Shown piece after piece: positions 11,928-23,835 of a DNA stretch of 64,000 nt. The notes below the pieces were generated by a model. That model did not search any database. It saw only the letters and a list, made by a program, of their open reading frames with translations, and had not been told where the DNA came from. Within the stretch, counting starts at the first letter, position 1; each line of letters begins with the position of its first letter. Source of the DNA: Pelobates cultripes (Eukaryota > Chordata > Amphibia > Anura > Pelobatidae); NCBI GenBank assembly GCA_933207985.1, contig OW240914.1:200274007-200338006 (forward strand), read 5' to 3'. A program made the position numbers and the translations under genes.

Positions 11928-12599
11928 ATAAGGTAAAGGGAATCTTTATCTGGTACTTTTGATACTTTTTTTAAATGTCCTTGTTGTCACATTGTGTTAT
12001 TACATGGAATCCCTGGTTAGCCAGTACATACTGTACCTAAAAATGATATGACTTAGGACAGGGTGACACTGTTTCACAAAGGCAGATGGTTGTTAGACAG
12101 AAAACTGAGGGAATGTGACTAGGGTGACTGAGTAGGATATCACAGGCTCGCTGTCTTATATTTAACCATTAAATTGTCAAATGTGGGATAATAACAATAG
12201 GACAGGTTTAGGCCTTCTGCTTGCCCCCTAGTGGTTAATTGTAATTCATTCATCAATCTGCAACATACGCAGTAGTATTTTGTTATTCTCCAAACACATT
12301 TTTCTCTAAACATTTTTTTACTACCTATCCTCTTCACTACTGTGCACTTTTTCATTACAAAAATATTAGTAGAATATGTATTTGAAGCAAGAGTTGCATA
12401 TCTAACATACAATTATATGATAGCACAGCAAGTTTGTGTATATATTGTTTTGTTAGACATTAATGCAAGTTAATTGAACTTGTCTATGCAGAGACAATAT
12501 GCACCTTTTCACAGCAAAATTGTTATAAAATCAAAATATAAAGTTCAGAAAAAAACCTTAATCCCATTGTTATTCTGAAAATCTATGTACACACAATGA

Positions 12600-12920
12600 A
12601 CACTTTACCATAAAGGCGCCAAGCACGACAACCACTTCAGTGATTTAAAGAGGTCACAGTGCTTGGAGCCTGTATGTGCAGGTTTTCAAATTGAAATTTT
12701 GAATATACAGAGATATTTTTAACCAGCCCAGGAACAAGAGTTCTCAGGCCAGCTAATGCCAAATCTGGGCATATTTTTTTGCACAGAGGACCCTTCATTG
12801 GCCAAAGGCACCCAGCTGAAATTCTCAGCCAATGAATGACCGGTGGGGTCAGTGTCTGGCTTTTGCAGCTCTGTAGAAGACAGATGTGCATCACCCAGAA
12901 TCAGAGAATTTTGGCATCTG
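12600..12920. mobile_element. MITE-like block, unclassified
   Basis: A G+C-richer block begins AAGGCGCCAAGCACGACAAC and carries CACTTCAGTGATTTAAAGAG followed by GTCACAGTGCTTGGA, similar to internal parts of the TTAA MITEs elsewhere in the window. Ends were not resolved. The overlapping minus-strand frames of 85 and 98 codons resemble no protein known to me. Confidence 0.4.
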
Positions 12921-14289
12921 GTAAGAGGGTCAATGGTTTTTTTAAAAAAAATACATTTTGTTGAACCACTTAATTTAACAAACATTGGTTTAATCTTTTT
13001 GGATGAGCTTTTCAAATGATTTCATATCTTTGGATAAAAATTACAAATGAATTGTCTAGAGAAATTGCCATTAATGTTATGAGAATTCTTGTAGATAAAT
13101 AATTTGAAAAGGTTATCTAAATATATTAAATCTGACCACTGATTTTAAAGCAAATAAAAGAATGTATGCTATACAATGTTATTGTTTTAGTTAAAGAAAA
13201 CAATGCAAGTTGTTCTTCATTATTACCTATGTATATTTAAAGGTATATAACAAAATCAGTTCTTATATAACTGTTGATTGAATTAATCTGAAAAGTTATT
13301 ATTCTAATGGAAATCTTCATGTAGTTGCAAACATTAACAAGCAGTAATAAAGACAATTTACAATTTAAAAATCATGATTTAAATTGAGTCTAATTGACTA
13401 GTTATTTAAACCAAGGGTCTGAAATGTTAGTATAAAAGCAAAAATGCAATATTTCTCACATACAGTATTTGTAAAGAAAATTGATAAAAAATAGTTATAC
13501 CTTGATAATGATCCTGAAGGAATTACTAGCAGTACAGCTTACTAAATATGGCAACAGAATGTGAAGAAAAGAGTCTGAATTTGCTTACATACAAGAAATA
13601 CAGTTAAAGCATTTATTTCTAAAATAAAGTTATTTAAAATAGCAATATTTATCATTATCTGGAAATCTAATGTAGTTCTGACAGTGATATTGAAAAGTAT
13701 GTTTATTGTTCCCCCTCCCTAACTGTGGGAATGATATGACAAATTGAAGCTTTCTTTACTGTTTTAAAGCAGGGGCTGAACTTACATTTTCAGCAAATTC
13801 ACAGGCATTATATCAGTGACTAGTGGCTTCTGGCAGATTAATGTGTTACTCTACAGACTTGTAATCATAACTAGAGTATAATTGAGGGTAAATGAGGATT
13901 TACAAACTGGATTTCACTCTGTAAAATACATGAAAACAAAAATAGTTATATTCAATTTATGTCGCAAAGTGGTCAATGATCTGTCTGTTTCAGTTTATAC
14001 AGTCAGTGTGCCAACTTATATACCTATTTAAGCTTAGTTTAATTAAAAACTATGGGGGCTCAGTTCACAGCAACACAAAATAAGATACATACCTGTCAAC
14101 ATTGGTCTGGATAGAATTGGGATGGGAGTCTTTTGAGGAGGGATAACCAGTGATCAAGGGAGATGGCAGTCATGCAAACATGCTGAAATCTTTTTCCCTA
14201 AATTGCCAAATTAAGGTACAGCCCAGTGTGAACTTCTATGGTTGCTTGAAATTTCTGATTTATTTATTCATTTTATGGTTCATGGATTG
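12921..14289. other. no recognised feature
   Basis: Strongly AT-rich sequence with many stops in all frames. Nothing recognised. Confidence 0.5.
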
Positions 14290-14722
14290 CAGGATAAAAC
14301 TTACAAGGAAAGGTTAAAGGAACTTAACATGTAAAGCTTGGAGGAAAGACAAGACAGGAGGGATATGATAGAAACATACATAATACATAAAGGGAATCAA
14401 TACAAAAGGAGGAGACTGTATTTAAATTAAGAAAAACTACCACAACAAGAGGACATAGTCTTAAATTAGAGAGGCAAAGGTTTAAAATAAATATCAGGAA
14501 GTATTACTTTACTGAGAGGGTAGTGGATTCATGGAATAGCCTTCCAGCTGAAGTGGTAGAGGTTTACACAGTAAAGGAGTTTAAGCATGCGTGGGATAGG
14601 CATAAGGCTATCCTAACTATAAAATAAGGCCAGGGACTAATGAAAGTATTTAGAAACTTGGGCAGACTAGATGGGCCGAATGGTTCTTATCTGCCGTCAC
14701 ATTCTATGTTTCAATGTTTAAT
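14290..14722 (+). mobile_element. CR1-like LINE, 3' end
   Basis: The plus strand encodes, across stops, R-V-V-D-S-W-N-S-L-P-A-E-V-V-E and then G-R-L-D-G-P-N-G-S-Y-L-P, the typical C-terminal end of CR1/L2/Rex1-type LINE ORF2 proteins abundant in amphibians. It ends with ...GTCACATTCTATGTTTCAAT, consistent with a 3' terminus. The 5' part including RT is absent, as usual for 5'-truncated LINE insertions. It is probably the same family as the RT fragment at 55380-56650. Confidence 0.75.
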
Positions 14723-17700
14723 ATCTGGTTAGACATTTTAATTATGTTAGACATTTAAGTGATGTGAAATAATTTGCAAATGTGGGCTAAATCTTGGAAT
14801 TTGCATTTGAATTGCTCTTATAAGATAACCAATTTGCATTGTATCATCCAATTCAACCAATTTCAAATTTAGACTCTCATTTGGTGTATCAGTGATAACC
14901 CCTTTCCCTTTCAAAATGTCTGCAATGTTTAGTGATTAAAAAACCTTAATAATGTGGTTCAAGTTAATATTGATATAAATAAATGTGAAAACAAGCAAAG
15001 AATTCTGAAATATGAATTGTGTGCTGTAAATGTGAACTATTTTAAATAAAACCTGATTTCACAGGTATCTGAAAATGTGTTTTAAAAGCTGTATAATATG
15101 AAACTTAAACTGGGAAGATAAATATCCATAAAGTATTCTTAAAATGAAACATGGTTATCTAAAATTGATTTTTTTTGCGTAGTTTAATTCCCCAGTTTAG
15201 AAGGACCAGGCATCATTTTGTTGACTCCCAGCATTGCAATCAACCATCAGCTCGTTAATTCCCATACTAATACATGTAGATACACAACAGATAACTTCTG
15301 TCTCAGATAACTCTGAAAGGCCTATGACAATATAGTGGAACTATAACCAATCACCAAAAAATTGCTGAACATAGAGAGACTATTTAAAATGAATATGTAT
15401 AAGTCTTCTTTGAATGTCCATAAGAGCAATAATTGTTTAGGTAATACATATGATGTATGTCCTTTTTGCCCTTAGTTGGCATGATATTATTTGGAACTTG
15501 TAGGGGCAGGGCTTTCTGTGTTGTAAAAAAATTACTTACTTGAGACATATTTACAACACCTAGCTGCTAGTATTAAGGTCATGCATGTTGGGATAGGTTG
15601 GACCCTAATGTTGTGGCCATTTATGAGGGTTTATAAAGTCTTCATCTAAAATGCACAACATAAAACAAGTGTTAAAGCTTTAAGTACTATGACCTGATAA
15701 ACATATTACTAACAGGTTTGGCAAATTCCATGTGCTTAGACCAAAGAAAATGGGCAGAATGTAAGTTCCTAGATGATAACATTGATGAAAATGTGTTTCC
15801 AAAGACAACTATACAAGAAATACCCCACACTATGTTTACATGATGGATAATCTAAAGAGAAAGTACAAGCCTTTATTCTGTCATTAGGTTAGTGCTATGG
15901 TAATTGACATTTGGAGCCAGAAACTGGAAGGTCTGTGACTGGTCAAGGAAGTACCTGCTACATCTCTTTTGCCTTTAAAATATTTGTGAGACTATGGTCT
16001 CTGTAATGTGTTTAAAGGGAATTCATGATGAAAACATGAAACTGTTTTATTAAAAAATTTACATATTTAAACGGCAAATCGAATATCAAATATACCTCTG
16101 GGCTTTATTATCCCTGTAGGAAAATGATGTATTTTTATGTATGCATTAATCTCCTTACACTTCCTATATTAAATAATCACAAAAGGAAAAGCTTCAAATA
16201 GGTGTTATTAAATATGGAAAATGAGGATTTGAACACATATGGACAATGCTGAACGAATCCTTCAGAATGTTTTCTATTCCTGCATTGCATTGATGTAATG
16301 TGTGATCTGAGCTTTAATAGGTGCTTAAAAAAATCTGATGAACACATTAATCCAATTGTTGGTGCATCACTAGTAGTGACAAAATATGGCAGTCTTTAGA
16401 TGTAATAGTAATTGACATAGTTTTAGCAAATGCTAAAATGTTTTCTGTGATAAATGAGATTTGACGTGATTTCACCTATTATTTTTTTTTACCTATATTT
16501 TTAGGCTGTTGTATATAAACATATAGCACAAAACTAACTCGCTATCTCTCTCCTACTGAGATCCATAATTGTTTGACAGATCTTAGCAACTTTCTGGTCT
16601 CTTCAGAGATCACTGCACTGTATAGATATTTAATTTTGTAGTGAATTCTTTAAAAATTCTATACAGTGGGTGGTGGGTCTGCTCCGGTCTATAATATCAC
16701 TTTCATTATTTATTATATATGTTGAATATTTTTAAGGACTCTGCTTTTGCATGTGTCCCTAGGCATTTAATAAGTACTGACAAGATCTTTTTTTATTTAG
16801 AGTTGGGTGGGAGGTATGCCATGAATGTGTGACACAACACCATACTGATCAAGCCCCCGGTATAACTGGGGACTTATTACCATGTGTTTGGTTGGTCCAT
16901 GATTGACAGCAAGACCAGGTTGCCATGGTTAGGAAATGCTTTACTTCTGTACAGACCCGGCTTTTTCCTTACTGTGTCTTTTGTTAAGAACTCTGAATGA
17001 TTTTCTCATAAGTACCAGATCTCCTCCTTTTAATGCTGCCATCATCTATCAGCGTCCATCAAAATGGTGAGGGGTTGCAATTAATTATTGGGGAGGAATA
17101 ATTAAACAAATCAGGTCAAGATGAATATTTCACTAAATGAACCATTGGGATAGTGACAGGTCTGTTTTAAATAGTTTGCTAAGTTGGATAATTCATTTTT
17201 ACTGTCATTTTGTGATTTCAAGACATTTACATTCAGTACAGAAGGAAGATTAATGGATTCAACCACACATAAAAATTGGATTAAAAGCAGTATCGCTGTC
17301 ATAGCACATCTTCCATCGTCTTTATGTACAGGTTCTGTGGTACATAGGCAGTGTCTGTCTATTAGATGTTCCCTATGTTACCCCATCAAGTTTGTTATCT
17401 ATGCATTGGTTCACTTGTTAGATTTATCAGTATTCTTTACAGTAGGGTTATTGAACTTCAGTTCGCACAAGCGTCAAACACATCATTTGTCAATGTAACA
17501 CATGAAATGAAGAGAGAAAAGAATGTGGCAAAATGGGGGAAAACTGGGAGAATATTTGTGTGTATAGGAAGAGAGATTTGTAGCAGGAGCATGAATGGGG
17601 TGATGATAATCCATTACAGATGTTTGTAGCACCTCTAAAGTATCCACTTGTGGAGACCTTTTCTTTAAGAATGATATAAACACATTGCATAATAATATAT

Positions 17701-19294
17701 ACCAAGAGACTGGAAGTATTATATAATTGCAGTTTGGAGCAGAGAAGGGAGAGGGGATAACAAAGATACAGTGTGACTGTATGCAGGAAGATGGTGACAA
17801 ACTAAAGAGAATGCAGGGAAATAAATGGCAAAACAAGCAAGTCAATGTTGCTAACAAGTTTCAAACCTTTTGAATAATCTACCATTAGAAATGGCAGCAA
17901 CTAATATAGCTGAAGAGCTTAAAAAACATGGAAATTGCACAAAATAAAATAAAAACTAAACATGTGCTATTGGATCTGACATAAGCTGACTAAATGACCC
18001 AGTTAGTTTTTATCTGTATCAAAATCTATATTTAAAAAAAAAGTGCGTTTGCGTAGCATACTTCATAACAGTGAACAGTGTTAATTGGTTGATTATATGT
18101 TAATTTGATTCTAATTCCTAAAGCTCTGTCCCTTGAGGATTCAGTTTAAGACCACAGCCTTAAAATTTAATGCAGATGTTATGATTTTAACTATCATCTG
18201 AACTAGATGTCAACAGAGGGTTTTTTCCTTTGCTGCTAATATGATTATAATTGGGAAAAAAAAAAAACATTTTCAAATTGTGAAATGACATTCATTGTGC
18301 ATCATACATATTAATGTAATAACAAGGATTTAATTATAAATCATGAGTTAGAACTTGAGTTATACTGGACAGATGGCATAAAGGTATAACACTAAGGATT
18401 CACCTGTTTTTTATCTTCCAAATTAATATTTTCACATTGAGGACAAAACCCCTCATTAATCCATAAAACCTACACATTCAATAGTGGCATAAGAAATAAT
18501 GAATAACTGCAATCAATAACATTTCTAATTTATATCTATATATGGATTCTACAGTACTTAAACAAGTCAAACCTTGTTTGTATGCAGTCATTGACTCAGC
18601 TCAAACAAACATTGACAATAACATCGAGGCTAGTACTGATGCAACAAAGCTTTGTCAAACAGCTATGTCTTCTGCGTCTTCTGAAATGTGAATGTTTGTT
18701 GATGAAGATCAACATCGTCTGTTTGTCTTGTAAATAGCTTCATTCTGCTACACTTTGATGTTTCCAAATTGCTGCAGTTACAAGATTCTAATCACATTCA
18801 CTACTATAATCAATATTATATAGTGTCAACCAATTAATATGGTACACAAAACACCTGCATGAATACACTCACGGGGTTACCAGTAGAACTGACAGCTTCT
18901 TCCGTTGTTATTTTTGTGTTATTTTGACATGTTGCCACAATTAGTAGCATGTTTGTGAATTTAGCACATTTGTGACCAATGGACAAAAGACTGAGAAGGA
19001 AAAAGTCAAAAAGTCTATACTGTTTGTAAGTAGAGTTGGTACCCAAATATCATGATATACTGACTTGATGGATTCAGCAAGATTGTACACTGGAACCAGA
19101 GAGTGGAGGCACTCTGATACAAGTTTAAAGAAATAGATTGAAAGATACTGGATCTGACCTAGGCTGCATGTAATAGTTTATAGACAGAGATGTAAAGGAT
19201 TTAGTAGGGCTAGCTTCGTCAGCCTTATTTCCTTTTATAAGATGCCATTATAACTGTTCCCTTCTGAAAAAAATAGATTGGTCAGATTAAGTGA
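14723..19294. other. no recognised transposon; unique-looking AT-rich intron
   Basis: A 4.5-kb stretch with no recognised repeat. The block 18560-18790 is less AT-biased and could be conserved noncoding sequence, but that is only an impression. The overlapping minus frames around 17483-17857 look like chance. Confidence 0.45.
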
Positions 19295-19851
19295 CAGGTT
19301 GTCACAAGTCTCCTCTCTTGGCTCCTCTGCCGGCGTGGCTGCACAAAAACTAAGAAGCCACGCCGACAGAGATATTTTTTACTTACCTTGGTCCCGGTGG
19401 GCAGCTGCCCGGTCTCCCTCCGTTCCGGTCCCCAGCGGGTGCGACATTCTTAGGAATGATGGCCGCTGCGGTTCAAATTTTTATAGGAAACTTACCTTCG
19501 CCCACATCACAGATGGCACCAACGTGCATGCGACGTCACACGTTTTGGGGTCAGAGGTCAGAGACAGCAAATTACAGCCTAAGGAGGGTTATTTAAACCC
19601 AAATTACCATTTTGTCAGTGCCCTATCGTGGTTTCCACTAGCTGGTTATCCGAGAGTGTGTTCCTGATTGTGTAATTCTGGTATTTGACTTTGGCTTCTT
19701 TTTGACTTTACTGATTTCATTCTGTGTCCCTGACCTCGGCAAGTATTTTGACTATTACCTCTGGCCATTCTAAGGTCCAGTTAGATGTTATCCTTAGTCC
19801 TAGGTGTGATACTATTCTGCGTGCTGGATCAACTATAATCCTGACACAGGT
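19295..19851. repeat. 5-bp target-site duplication CAGGT
   Basis: Exact direct repeat CAGGT at 19295-19299 and 19847-19851 bordering the solo LTR. Five-bp duplications are typical of Ty3/gypsy integrases and of several retroviral-type elements. Confidence 0.8.
19300..19846. mobile_element. solo LTR, 547 bp, probably Ty3/gypsy
   Basis: The block starts TGTCACAAG and ends ATCCTGACA, so it has the TG...CA termini of an LTR with a 5-bp inverted end (TGTCA/TGACA). It is flanked by a perfect 5-bp direct repeat CAGGT at 19295-19299 and 19847-19851. There is no internal coding region, so this is a solo LTR left by recombination. The interior is G+C-rich at first (CCGGCGTGGC with its inverted GCCACGCCGA), then contains GAGGGTTATTTAAACCC, a possible promoter-like AT box. 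Superfamily is inferred from the 5-bp duplication and overall style. Confidence 0.82.
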
Positions 19852-22682
19852 CTCCAGGCCCATACAGTACTGAGCTGTAAAACCTACAGAGAGCCTGTAA
19901 AATTCCCAGTTAATATTTAAGTTAGAACTCGGAGAATGATCCACTTGGCATTGACAAGAACAAGAGCAACCTGCACTTTAGCATCTATGAACCACAATTC
20001 CCATGATACTTTGGCAACCTGCACAGCCAATGCAAAGTCTTAACAAGTCTTAATGATGAGCAGCAATTGACAAATCAAGAGGTTGATATATACTAGAATA
20101 AGACAGGGAAGAACAAAATACTAATTCATCTACACACAGGATGCAGTTAATACTTGTCTCCTTTAACCACAGCTTTCAATCTCTTTGTGTCAACTCCTCT
20201 CTATGGGCCTTTTCATCTTGGTATCTAATATGCTGTCATTTAAAGAACATGCTATTTGCTCTACCAGCTGCTGCTTGAAGATCAGCCTTGTCCATTATGC
20301 AGATTCAAGAATCAGAAAACGGATGCCCCTGCCAGAATCAGGCAACGCTGAAATTCTCCAATCTGATGAGCCGGGCAATATTTATTGCATTCCTAGCTAA
20401 TAATTTTATCCCCACAGTGATGCAAGACTATAAAGCACATAAAGGAAACATTTAGGCATAATTGATAAGATTATGTTTATGTGTAGAGTAATACATTCAG
20501 TGAGTGAGGATATTTTACTCACATCCATTAATATTTAATGTTTTTTTTTTCCATAAAACATTAATGCCTTGATTTTACATTTAATATATTTTTAACTGTT
20601 TTATTTGCTTAACAACAAGTTGTGCTGAATAGACAACTGACTTTTAAAATTGCCAAATACCCATAACTCACTATTTTGAAAATAAACACACAAACCTAAG
20701 AGATCTTACAATACAGCAGTAATTTAAATAGCTGTTAATGTGGACTGTGTATTCTGTGCATCCTATGAATATTTTACTGGAGTGCTGAAATTATATTGCA
20801 ATTATATATGCAGTGATTATAATTTTATATAATGATACAAGTAGTACATTAAGAGCTGGAAATCCCTGCTCAAATAATCAAGTGGCAGATAAACGGATAG
20901 AAGGATAAACAGATGGGAATAATGTCTGATTTGTGGAAAAAGCACATTGACTCTTTGAAAGAGAAAAGTTGGAGATAATGGATGGACTATTGTTCTGCAT
21001 GTTTTCTACAGTTAATTTAGTTAGAGTTAAAAACAATTTGAAGCCTACCTATTATTTATTCCAGATTAAGAATTTAGTTTGTGTTATTCTTCCCCAAAAG
21101 CTAGGTAAATGATTTTCAAGTACACAAAGTTTCAGTTTGCAGTAATTACTTATTCATTCATCCACAATCTGCTCATCAAGGAAAACCACCAGAACCTATA
21201 TTGTCAAGAGATAGAACAAGGCATCTGGTTTTCAAATGGTGCTATAAGTTGGCATTACTTTGTACTCTTTTTTGCCAAGAATCTTCACTAACTTCTCCAA
21301 CCATGCTTTTCAGCAGCACTGAAAACATTGAGACATGCTGACTCCAGTACAGTGCATATAGGTTGTGTTATTGCAATGTCCATAACAACTCTGCATCGTT
21401 GCATACATTTTCTGAAAACTACTGCTGCTGTTAGCCTGCCCCTCTAGATCTCTTACATCAAAGGAAGAATTTAGCTTTCTTCCTTTGCCATCCAAGATCA
21501 TTTTGAGTGGTACATGAATACAACAAATCTGCCTTTAGCAATCTGTTTCAACAAATAGATGTCCATTCTACATAATATGATTATGGAGTGGGGAGTAAAA
21601 AATATGGATATATAAGAGGTATTCAAAGACTGAATGGAATCATTATGCACCATTCACAGTATTTACATATAGCAAATATAGCACTATGCACCAATCACAG
21701 CATTTACACACGACAAACATGCAGTCATACATTATTGCCATACTTCCAAACCCTGATTGCACCTGCATACACTGACCACTGACAACTGCCACATACTCTA
21801 TTTTTGCCTTTTCCATGCTCACATGTTGTTTTAGTGATGCAAGCCGGTGACTACGATCATGATTCACCTTTACAATGATTAACGCCCCCTTTGACATTTT
21901 ATTTTATTTTTCATATATATTCTATTTAATAATATATTTGCTCTACTCTGTTTCAACAATTATTATGTGCCCTGTTTTAATTTATATTTTATATGTTCCT
22001 CAGCTAATTGGTTAATTGGTCACATGATCTATAATATTAACTTACTGTTACTTTTCAATTTGTATATGTTATTAAAGTAGGACAGGTCCCTATTATGTAA
22101 CACACTGAAAAAGTATGTATTCTAGTTGAAACATCTTAGTCAACTAACCTTTTTATTGTTTAATACTTTATTGTCAAGAGAGTTAGTGTTTTTAAACCAC
22201 GTTCAGATCTTCCTGATTTTATTCAGAAGGTTCTTACATTAAATTTCTTGGTGAGGAACCATTTACCAACTTTGCTATATGGATTTAACAAAACCTTTTT
22301 TGATCTCATCCAGTGAGCATATCTCCTTTTGTTACCTTCAGTGAAAATTTTGATTACCCTGAGTATGGGTGCTCCTACTACATCAGCTGGTAAAAGCCAC
22401 TATCAACTTTAAACATTGAGGGCACACCTACATCATTTAAGTCACTCCCATATAGTATATTAAATATACTACATGATATTGCTGATTTTTGTCTTGTTTT
22501 TTTTTTTTTATGGAGCCTTCATGCAAGAACAAAACATCCAGCAAATGCACAGACGGGGATAATACCGCCCGGGCGCATATATGTGGAGCTAAATATCAGC
22601 TCCAAAAAGATAAAATGTTAGTGCATTTTCTATGTATTTCACCTATTACATCAAAATACTATTTATTTTAGGCTGAAACTTA
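19852..22682. other. mostly no recognised feature
   Basis: A short stretch at about 19975-20040 (AACCACAATTCCCATGATAC) looks like a dispersed element of the type also seen near 54785-54865. The rest is AT-rich with nothing recognised. Confidence 0.4.
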
Positions 22683-22840
22683 GCTTTCCTATGGACGCTG
22701 GCATCTTCTCACTGTGATTTTCACAGTGAGAAGCACGCAAACGCCTCTAGCGGCTGTCAATGCTTTCCTATGGACGCTGGCATCTTCTCACTGTGATTTT
22801 CACAGTGAGAAGCACGCAAACGCCTCTAGCGGCTGTCAAT
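22683..22840. repeat. two identical 79-bp tandem units
   Basis: Units 22683-22761 and 22762-22840 are identical at all 79 positions by direct comparison. Perfect identity suggests a recent duplication relative to the age of the surrounding element, or an assembly artefact. Each unit carries a perfect 13-bp-arm hairpin. Confidence 0.95.
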
Positions 22841-22968
22841 GAGACAGCCACTAGAGGCTTTAGAGGCTGGATTAACCCATTTTATAAAAAAATGGGTTAA
22901 CCCTAGCTGGACCTGGCACCCAGACCACTTCATTAAGCTGAAGTGGTCTGGGTGCCTAGAGTGGTCCT
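22683..22968. mobile_element. TTAA MITE family A, partial, with 79-bp tandem duplication
   Basis: The right end reads GGTGCCTAGAGTGGTCCT followed by TTAA (22969-22972) and is the reverse complement of the left end of the copy at 40516. It contains the palindromic arm CACTTCATTAAGCTGAAGTG. The left side starts inside the element and holds two identical 79-bp units, 22683-22761 and 22762-22840. Each unit includes the hairpin CTTCTCACTGTGA / TCACAGTGAGAAG with a TTT loop. Confidence 0.85.
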
Positions 22969-23669
22969 TTAAATTTGACGCTTAACATTTGGGTATTGTA
23001 CATATGTGTTATCTAATATGTATGAAACAATTACTGAAAAAGCCTATACATTCAGTCAAAACATTATCATTTTATTTTCCCAGATTATAAATTTAGAGTA
23101 CAGTGTCTTCTTGGTTTTATCGTAATAATTTTTTTTCCCTCTACCCTAAAATTGTACAGTTATTTATAGCAGTTAAGAAAAACAAAAGGCATATGTAGTT
23201 TCCAGTTCCCCAGTTAGCACAGTGTTTATTTGTGTTTCACCTTTTATAAGGGATTAAAGCTTTATCTCAAAGTGTTCTCATTAGTGTACTTAGCTTCTGA
23301 TAATTTACACTTATCACTTGAAAGTGAGTAAGGTTTAAGTCAAAATTATCTAGTTGGTGCTGATATGCTCTGATCATTTATCAATTGTCAAGACTGCAGT
23401 TAATTGGAATCATGAAGACTTCACATGATTTTTGTAATATATCAACTAATATGACAAATGTTTGGCCATGCTTAGATTAGCCTAAATTATCCAACAAGGC
23501 AAGCTGTCATGTTCGTGCAACTGCATTGACAATTATATGTTCAATTTCTATACTGGTTATTAAATATTAATGAAAAAACAATGCATATACAATTTGAACA
23601 GATTTCAAAAAATGTATATACAGCTTGTCAGCTTCAACTCCACCATCTCTAATTATAATTAGTAACAAT

Positions 23670-23835
23670 TATCCATATAGCGCCAACATATTCCACAGAG
23701 CTGTGCGATATCTAAAACATTCTAACAAAACAGGTTTAACATACGGGAATTGAAGATTGCCCTGTCCAAATCAGCTATCAAGAACCTTTTTTTTAATAAA
23801 GAGGAACACAATTCAGAACAGGCTCTAATTATAAT
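23670..23835 (-). mobile_element. LINE/SINE tail fragment
   Basis: AGCGCCAACATATTCCACAG followed by AGCTGTGCGATAT is the reverse complement of a common amphibian LINE/SINE 3' tail (…GCGGAATATGTTGGCGCT…), so this is a small minus-strand fragment. The boundary is approximate. Confidence 0.5.

Noticed and set aside
17483..17857. 124-codon minus frame with hydrophobic stretches
   Set aside because: No start context, no family motif, overlapping frames on both strands, located deep in an AT-rich intron.
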